From Floccularia luteovirens (Eukaryota > Basidiomycota > Agaricomycetes > Agaricales > Squamanitaceae), in assembly GCA_009739215.1 (NCBI GenBank), contig VSJF01000001.1:1674001-1738000 (forward strand): a stretch of 64,000 nt of DNA, given 5' to 3'. The notes under the pieces are model-generated. The model was not told where the DNA came from. It worked only from the letters and a program-made list of their open reading frames with translations, and searched no databases. Both the position numbers and the translations under genes were made by a program. Shown here in pieces: positions 57,352 to 64,000 of the stretch; position 1 is the first letter of the stretch, and every line of letters begins with the position of its first letter.

Positions 57352-57681
57352 TTCAGCTGTTTTGACAACCATGAATGCTTCGATTTATAGTGCTGTTACA
57401 AAACTAGAGAAACCGCGAGATAGTACTCGAAGTCGTATATGTATTAGTAAAATCTCAAACAGTCAAATTTATGTAGTCTAAGCAATAACACCCTTTCAGA
57501 ATTGGTTTCTGAATTTGTACCTTACTGTGTAAACGATATTGATATTTTCCTGTAAAAGTATGTCTGGAGATATAAATATCAATCTGATTGAGTTGTAAAT
57601 GGGGTACATCGCGCATGTCGCGACTGATAAACTACTAGAACGGCAGCGTGGTTTAATCAACTCTTTTTATTTGCTTGTAAA
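57352..57681. other. Convergent intergenic region
   Basis: 330 bases between the acidic gene and mgr2; AT-rich 3' UTR-like sequence only. Confidence 0.5.
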
Positions 57682-58279
57682 CTACGAATGAACCTTCTTT
57701 CGTTCAGCATCCCACCGTGCTCTCATAAGTTGAAATCCTTCAGATTTCGAGCGTACTGACATTGCAGATGCCATTTGCAGTTGCGCTGCTTGTAAGTGTG
57801 GCGGGAGAAGTGAGTCACTGCGGATTACCTAGTAAAATAGAGAGGGATTGAATTCAGTCATGATGCAACTGAAGGGTCAGGTTCCACATACAGATCCAAT
57901 AGCAAGGAAAAAAGAGAAAGTAGCGGCGCTGCTTAACATATACTGTGAAAGTGTCGCCAAAGCGCCTCGTGGTCCAGCTCCTCCTCTAATAAAAGAGGTT
58001 AGAGGTAGCGCAAGTTGGAACCCGCTGCTGAAAGACTGACCTTATTATGCTCCAAGAACCAAAGATGAACCCTATTGTCAGGCCAACACCTCCGCCCATC
58101 ATAGCACCCATTCTAAAGAATTGTCATGAAAAGTCGCGTGTATACATTGATAGGGACATACTTCACTATTTATTGCCAACATGTGAGATATTGAAACACT
58201 TCCAACGATGTTATTGGAGACACTTACACTTCTGCCATACTGAGGGACCCTCAGACCTTCTTTGAGGTATAGCTGCCAT
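57682..58279 (-). CDS. mgr2: Mgr2/ROMO1 family subunit of the TIM23 complex
   Basis: Small inner-mitochondrial-membrane protein; yeast Mgr2 gates lateral release from the TIM23 translocase. Start ATG 58279 gives MAAIPQRRSEGPSVWQ. Joined across an intron (about 58118-58230) comes KMGAMMGGGVGLTIGFIFGS, the first membrane helix with its glycine zipper; then WSIIRGGAGPRGALATLSQY over a second intron, MLSSAATFSFFLAIGS, the second helix, and after a third intron VIRSDSLLPPHLQAAQLQMA and a basic tail KVHS. Stop TAG 57682-57684. About 120 residues. No single exon is long, so simple ORF calling misses the gene. Confidence 0.92.
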
Positions 58280-58479
58280 TTCCCTTGAATGCTGTAGGAT
58301 TTATGATTTATTAACTGCACAACAGATATCTGAAGAAAAGTTCAAACCCCAAGTTTTAAAATTGAGACAGGAAGTTGGCTAGAGAGAAGTTGCAAACATC
58401 TGTAAACATATTTTATTTCTGTACTCCGGGTACTACTTACATACGAGCTGTCTTGTTGTATATATTCCCATTATTAGCT
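58280..58479. promoter_or_regulatory. 200-base divergent promoter, mgr2 / pex10
   Basis: Head-to-head spacing of 200 bases between two organelle-biogenesis genes. Confidence 0.4.
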
Positions 58480-59707
58480 ATGCCATCCTTCCCTTTGGCT
58501 CAACAAGCACAGATAAGTATGTTATTCATTACTACCTGACTTGCAAATAGAATCAAACGAGCCTCATACCAGTTCGGGCAAATCAACGCGATATTTTCCA
58601 CTTATCTTCCCTGAAAGATCAAGCAGAGGGTGTATTGCGGTCTTGGTTTGGTTAGTTTCCTCAATATATTCGAACATTCAATATGAACATGACTCTTTCA
58701 AGGGACGCGTTGGCTCTCTAGATGGGATAAGGAAGTGGATCTATTAGTGAAATTAGGATATTTTGGAGTCACAACTGGACGAGGTACTTTACCCCACTCA
58801 TTTCGATGAAATGCATAGTTTCATCTTCATTCAGCAACTCAAACTTTGGGAGAAGAATATACCGATATTTGGCAGCATTCTGGCTCTCAACAGATAACCC
58901 CTCCTCATCAAATCCGCGTTGCCTTAGTTATTCTTAGTTGCTTGCCCAACTATGTTATTGCAAAGTGGAGTCATAGCACCATTCTGATTGACAAATATCC
59001 CTCCCTTGCAAAATGGCTAAAAAGAATTCAAACTGGTCTGGAGGTAGCAACCGAGATTAACCTTGGCGTTTTTTATGTTCGAGGTGTATACTATGATTTA
59101 ATCAAGAGAGTTTTGGGTGTCGAATATGTACGTCGATATAATTACTTAGTTCATTGTAAAGTGGTCGCTCATAACCTGTTTATAGCTGTCATCTCTGCCA
59201 GAAAATCCTCATACGCGGCCACCTTCTTACTCCCTCCTTGGGATATTAATTCTTATCAAACTCCTGTATCGTCTTCGGAGTTCCCTTCGAAATAATCTGT
59301 CTGTCCCTCGTGATACAGTAAAGGGTAAAATGCCCCAGGTTTCTGGTTTTTCTGGGCTATATATCGATGATGAGTCGATATCCACATTGGTAACTTCAGA
59401 TATGGAGGTGAACGCGATGAAGTCTGCAGAACAAGACGAGAGGACTGCTTTAGATGTGACTATGATACCAAGTAGTTTGAGAACATCTCGAAGCTGCACG
59501 CTCTGTCTCGAGGAAAGAACAGACAGTTGTACTACGGAATGTGGTCATCTCTTCTGCTGGAACTGTATTGTAGGATGGGGAAGAGAGAAGGTGTGTATAT
59601 TTGTAATACGATTTTCATCACTTTTTCCTACTTGATTTTAGGCCGAATGTCCTCTTTGCCGCCAATCGTTGAACCTCGCTCGGCTATTGCCCATATACAA
59701 TTTGTAG
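58480..59707 (+). CDS. pex10: Peroxisome biogenesis RING ubiquitin ligase Pex10
   Basis: Part of the Pex2-Pex10-Pex12 complex that ubiquitinates the import receptor Pex5. Start ATG 58480 ([12 protein letters not shown], then an intron). The Pex2/12-type N-terminal domain includes [80 protein letters not shown] and [13 protein letters not shown]. Membrane segments are [16 protein letters not shown] and, after an intron, ISAIPENP...[15 protein letters not shown]. The C-terminal C3HC4 RING is [32 protein letters not shown] and [11 protein letters not shown]. Ends LLPIYNL, stop TAG 59705-59707. About six introns; about 300 residues. Confidence 0.93.
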
Positions 59708-59780
59708 TGTAGAAAGTCAACTGTAATGACCAGCTGGATGTACATGGGTAGGAGTTTTATATGTATGTGGTTCCCAACTA

Positions 59781-60285
59781 TTATGAGGCTTGTTGAATAA
59801 GCGTGATGTTATCACCTTTCAACAGGATACGACCTAGGCAGGGATGATCAGTGAAGATACTGATAAGGTCGTTACTACGAACCTAGTTCTCTTCTGGGTT
59901 TCGCATCTTTGACGTACACCTCAGCAGCTTCATCAATTACGATGTTCATAAACTCGTCAAAACCCTAGTAGGGAAAGGGAGCAAACAAAGTGGAGAAAAG
60001 GTTATGGAAGAGAAGAGTTAGATTAGCATTTTGAACGAAGTAACTTGCTTACAATTATAATGCCTTCGATGCGCATTTCTATGTTGTCATACAGCCATAT
60101 GACCACTTTTGTTCGCTAGATCCATAGTTAAACGGGTGATTGATGAGCTATTCACTCAAAACTAACTTGTTGCAAGTTTTTAAAAATGACATTCTGATGA
60201 GAATGATCGATTAGGTGTGTATTTGAAAGACTGTAGGGAAACCTACGATGGGCTGAACCATCACACGTTGCTGGCGTCCTGACAT
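59781..60285 (-). CDS. sme1: Small nuclear ribonucleoprotein SmE
   Basis: Core Sm-ring protein of the spliceosomal snRNPs. Start ATG 60285 gives MSGRQQRVMVQPINVIFKNL, then over short introns QQRTKVVIWLYDNIEMRIEG, the Sm1 motif IIGFDEFMNIVIDEAAEVYV, KDAKPRRELG, and after an intron (GTTCGT donor, about 59823-59877) the Sm2 motif RILLKGDNITLIQQAS. Stop TAA 59781-59783. About 88 residues, normal for SmE. If the last intron is missed the frame closes early at 59875 and the Sm2 motif is lost. Confidence 0.93.
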
Positions 60286-60461
60286 GATATGAGTGGACTA
60301 GTTATTTGATACGCTATGAAGGTTATAAGTATAGAGGCAAAGTCGATGGTAGCAAAGGTTGACAATGTAAAGGATGGGTTAGGGTTAGGGTTTTGGATAC
60401 GCGTCTGATGATTTCAAAATTCCCTTTTAGTTTTCAACAACGCGTTGTCACCGTAAGAGCA
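60286..60461. promoter_or_regulatory. Divergent promoter, SmE / dynein gene, with telomere-like motif
   Basis: 176 bases between opposing start codons. It contains GGGTTAGGGTTAGGGTTTT at 60376-60394, three tandem GGGTTA-type units. No dynein tail coding sequence is present here in any frame. Confidence 0.55.
60376..60394 (+). repeat. Short TTAGGG-type repeat (telo-box-like)
   Basis: Two full GGGTTA units and a third GGGTTT. TTAGGG is the usual fungal telomere repeat, and similar short boxes act as binding sites for Tbf1/Myb-type factors in promoters. Here it sits in the SmE/dynein promoter, far too short for a telomere. Confidence 0.75.
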
Positions 60462-63400
60462 TGGAGGTCAGTTCTGTGTACGGCTTCGCTAACTTATGCT
60501 AACAAATCATAGTTATTTGCTCCAGCAAATTCATCCACAGCAGCTGCTGTGACATTCATCACATTTGTGCAAGACCTTAAGAAGAAGACGAAAGCATGGG
60601 GGCCGATGATAGAGCTATGTGCCAACGGAGAGAAGACCCTCGAGAGATTTAGATATCAGTTTCCGGAAGATTGGCTCTATAGTGACCAACTACGAGGAGA
60701 GTGGAGCGCGTACAACGAAATTCTGAAGAGAAAAAATGATTCTATCCAAGAACAACTAGGTGAGTATCAAGTGTACTTGATTAGAAAGCTGCTGACAAAA
60801 TAATTAGCTGGGCTTCAGTTGAAGATCGTGGCAGAGGACAAGATTGTGGAAAATAAAATCAATGATGTTCTACAAGAATGGGAGCAGACCCGTCCCGTGC
60901 AGGGAAGCATGCGAGCCGACACAGCGATGAATGCTATCAGTGTTTTCGAAGCAAAGCTAAATCGTGTACAAGAAGAGTATGATCTTGTTTGTCGCGCCAA
61001 AGAAGCTTTAGATCTCGAGTTGACGCGTCATACTCGACTGGAACCTATCTTTGAGGAGTTACGTGATCTGAAAGCCGTTTGGACGGCTCTCTCTGGGATC
61101 TGGAGTCAAATAGGCGAACTCAGGGAGTTGGCATGGGCCACTGTTCAACCGCGAAAGCTCAGGCAACAAGTTGATGGACTCCTGGGTTCGACGAAGGAAA
61201 TGCCTACGAGGATGAGGCAGTATGCTGCCTTCGAATATGTCCAAGATGTCTTGAAAAGTCTATTGAAGTCGAATGCCATTATATCAGAACTCAAGTCTGA
61301 GGCTCTGAAAGAAAGACACTGGAAACAGCTTTTCAAAGTTTTGAGGTTACCGGTTCAAAACAATTTACAATTGTACGTGGCATTCTCGTCAGCTTTATTG
61401 GTCCTCAACATGCTTTGAATATCAAGGATGACTCTTGGTCATGTATACGATATGGACTTGAAAAAGAACGAGACTCTGATCAAGGAGGTCATCATTCAAG
61501 CACAAGGAGAAGTAAGTTATTTTTCGTCTCAGCTCTTTCCATGCTTATTTGCCTCTAGATGGCTTTGGAAGAATATATCAAGCAAGTCAAAGAAATCTGG
61601 ACTAACTATACCCTAGATCTCGTAAACTATCAGAATAAATGTCGACTTATCAGGTAATGTAATGTAATAATTGTTCATTGCTCTCTCCTATCCTAATGCA
61701 GATACAGAGGGTGGGATGATCTTTTCAACAAGTGTAGTGAGAACTTGAACTCGCTCACCGCTATGAAGCTATCGCCTTATTACAAAGGTAGCTTCTACTC
61801 ACCCTGTGTAGTCGTATGTGCTGATCTAGATCCTTTCCCCTCTAGTTTTCGAAGAGGAGGTATAGTGCGTTCTGGAACAATATGCCGTTTTATTCATCAT
61901 TGTCTTAGGCAGGATCATGGGAGGAGAAACTGAATAGGATTCACGTTCTATTTGGCAAGTTATTTGTTTGATCCAGCAGCCTGCACCTGTCTGACATATA
62001 CACCAGATGTCTGGATCGACGTTCAAAGACAATGGGTATACCTGGAAGGCATATTCTCTGGCAGTGCCGATATCAAGCATTTACTTCCAGTTGAAAGTGC
62101 ACGGTTTCAAAACATAAATTCCGAATTTTTGACAGTTATGAAGAAGGTTTACAAGTCACCTTTTGTGATAGACGTGATGAACATCCAAGGAATTCAAAAA
62201 AGCTTGGAGCGTTTAGCCGACCTGCTCAACAAGATCCAAAAGGCTCTAGGAGAATATCTCGAAAGGGAACGTTCGTCATTTCCAAGATTCTATTTTGTGG
62301 GGGACGAGGATCTACTGGAGATCATTGGAAATAGCAAGGATATCGTCAGGATAATGAAGCACCTCAAGAAGATGTTTGCCGGCATTTCGACCGTGAAACT
62401 TGATGAAGACTTAACAGAGATTCAGGGAATGGCATCCCGAGAAGGAGAAATGGTACCATTTTCGCAACCCATTCTATTGAAAGACTTTCCGAAAATCAAC
62501 GACTGGCTGGCCAAAATAGAGTCAATGATGCGCTTGTCACTTGCCGACCTGCTCACAGAAGCAGTGACAGAACTCCAATCATTCTACGGAACCGGTTCTA
62601 TGGTAGTTGCCGAACAGTTAATGGGATGGATGGAGAAGTATCCGGCGCAGCTTGTCACACTAACCATTCAGATTGCATGGACTGCTTCCGTTGAATCATC
62701 CCTTGAAGCTGCTCAGCCACCTCAAGATTCTCTCGATACGATACACCAGGCTCTAGATTTACTCGCGGACATCGTTCTTAAAGAACTCAGTCCTGTCACC
62801 CGTAGAAAATGCGAGCATCTTATTACAGAGTTGGTTCATCAACGAGATGTTACCCGCACGCTCATACAACAGCGGGTTGCTGATACGAAGGGTTTCACCT
62901 GGTTATACCAGCTACGGTTTTATCACGACAAGACTATTGAGAACGCTCTGGATAGGCTTTCGATAAAGGTGGCAGACGCAACTTTCCCCTATGGTTGGGA
63001 GTACCTTGGTGTACAAGATCGTCTCGTTCAGACACCGCTCACTGATAGGGTTTACCTGACTTTAACACAAGCATTGGATAACCAATTAGGCGGTGCCCCC
63101 TTTGGCCCAGCAGGGACAGGTTTGCATCTTTGTTATCTGATTCCAAAATGCTATTGAATAGTTGTGAAAATAGGCAAGACGGAATCTGTGAAAGCTCTGG
63201 GAGTCCAACTAGGTCGCTTCGTCCTTGTATTTTGTTGTGATGAGACGTTTGATTTCCAAGCCATGGGTCGTATCTTCGTTGGTCTCTGCCAAGTCGGTGC
63301 ATGGGGATGTTTCGATGAATTCAATCGCCTGGAGGAACGGATATTGAGTGCAGTTTCACAACAAGTGCAGACTATCCAACAAGGCTTAGCCCTTTTGGCT

Positions 63401-64000
63401 AAAAATCCAAATGTCGAGATTGAGCTAGTTGGGAAGAATTTGAAGATCAACAAGAACATCGGTAGGCTGTCAAGATTCCTCTTTGAAAGATTGCTCAAAT
63501 TCTCGTTAAGGGATTTTCATCACTACCAATCCAAATTACGCTGGGCGTTCTCAATTACCTCCCAATCTAACGAAACTTTTCAGGCCGTGAGTTCCATTTA
63601 CTAATAGTCTACAGATGCTCATGCTTTACTAGTATGTCTATGACTCGCCCTGACAGAGAACTTATCGCACAAGTTATGCTGTTCTCACAAGGTTTCAGAA
63701 CCGCAGAGTCACTTGCGTCGAAAATTGTCCCCTTCTTTAACCTATGTGACGAGCAATTATCACCTCAGCCCCACTACGACTTTGGACTGAGAGCCCTCAA
63801 AGCTGTGCTTGCCAGCGCAGGTATTTTAAAAAGAGAGCGTCTACAAAACACCCGAGCGGCAGAGGAGAGAAATGAAGATGATATCGTTGGACTTTCTGAT
63901 CTTATATCCGAACAAATCATTCTCATTCAAAGCGTCACGGAAACGATCGTACCAAAACTGGTGGCAGATGACGTACCCCTTCTTACAAGGTATGTTCGTG
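60462..64000 (+). CDS. dhc2: Cytoplasmic dynein heavy chain, motor part, lacking the tail (3' end outside window)
   Basis: Minus-end-directed microtubule motor. The gene appears to start with ATGGAG (60462-60467), an intron (GTCAGT...CTAAC...CATAG, to about 60512) and [20 protein letters not shown], then [51 protein letters not shown] linker blocks ([60 protein letters not shown]) and the AAA1 site [15 protein letters not shown], its Walker A split by an intron at about 63119-63170. Then [40 protein letters not shown], the AAA1 Walker B (CFDEFN). The coding continues to the window edge in AAA1/AAA2 ([20 protein letters not shown]). A full heavy chain has about 1200 more residues upstream; they cannot fit before SmE. 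This fits the split heavy chain known in Basidiomycota. Confidence 0.9.

Noticed and set aside
60286..60461. Telomere or subtelomere signal from the GGGTTA units
   Set aside because: Only three units, in the middle of a dense housekeeping region with genes on both sides.

Overview
The window is nuclear DNA from a basidiomycete fungus, most likely an agaricomycete (mushroom-forming class). It holds about 34 protein-coding genes in 64 kb. Nearly all are broken by short introns of roughly 43-70 bases with GT-AG ends and CTAAC/CTGAC-like branch sites. Several families are typical of such genomes: a copper-fist regulator, a cytosolic DHOD-like enzyme, a COG2907-type FAD oxidoreductase, and a dynein heavy chain whose gene begins in the neck/linker rather than with the tail. 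I see no transposon, tRNA, rRNA or CRISPR array. Almost every gene is a housekeeping gene. All exon joins were worked out by eye from reading frame and family conservation.

Layout. 1-6.8 kb: end of the meiotic cohesin gene rec8, isopentenyl-diphosphate isomerase idi1, a conserved unknown protein, mitochondrial pyruvate carrier mpc1. 6.9-13.2 kb: DNA ligase I (minus), ribosomal protein uS17/RPS11, PPZ-type phosphatase. 13.9-20.4 kb: EamA-type transporter, mitochondrial bL36m, dihydrofolate reductase (with a likely frameshift), NTF2-FMO flavin monooxygenase, a short SGT1. 20.6-30.3 kb: copper-fist factor, UBE2W-like E2, porphobilinogen deaminase, Vid30/RanBPM-type GID subunit, proteasome chaperone Ump1, FAD oxidoreductase. 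30.9-41.1 kb: splicing factor MFAP1, BTB protein, TRAPP subunit Trs31, DHOD-like enzyme, HAD phosphatase, p23 co-chaperone, a small membrane or secreted unknown protein. 41.4-51.1 kb: Mdv1/Caf4-like WD40 fission adaptor, SprT/GCNA-like protease, RPS29, Pumilio-family protein. 52.3-64 kb: UVRAG/Vps38 protein, an unknown acidic protein, Mgr2, Pex10, SmE, and the dynein motor gene running off the end.

The genes do not form one pathway. Many are arranged head-to-head with 96-370 bases between start codons, so shared promoters are common. The pair vid30/ump1 (96 bases apart) links two ubiquitin-proteasome functions. The most interesting observations are the tail-less dynein heavy chain gene, the one-base frameshift at the end of the DHFR gene, an 11-base microexon in rec8, a probable GC-AG intron in the HAD phosphatase gene, a zinc knuckle in the MFAP1 homologue, and three conserved-looking proteins without a known role.
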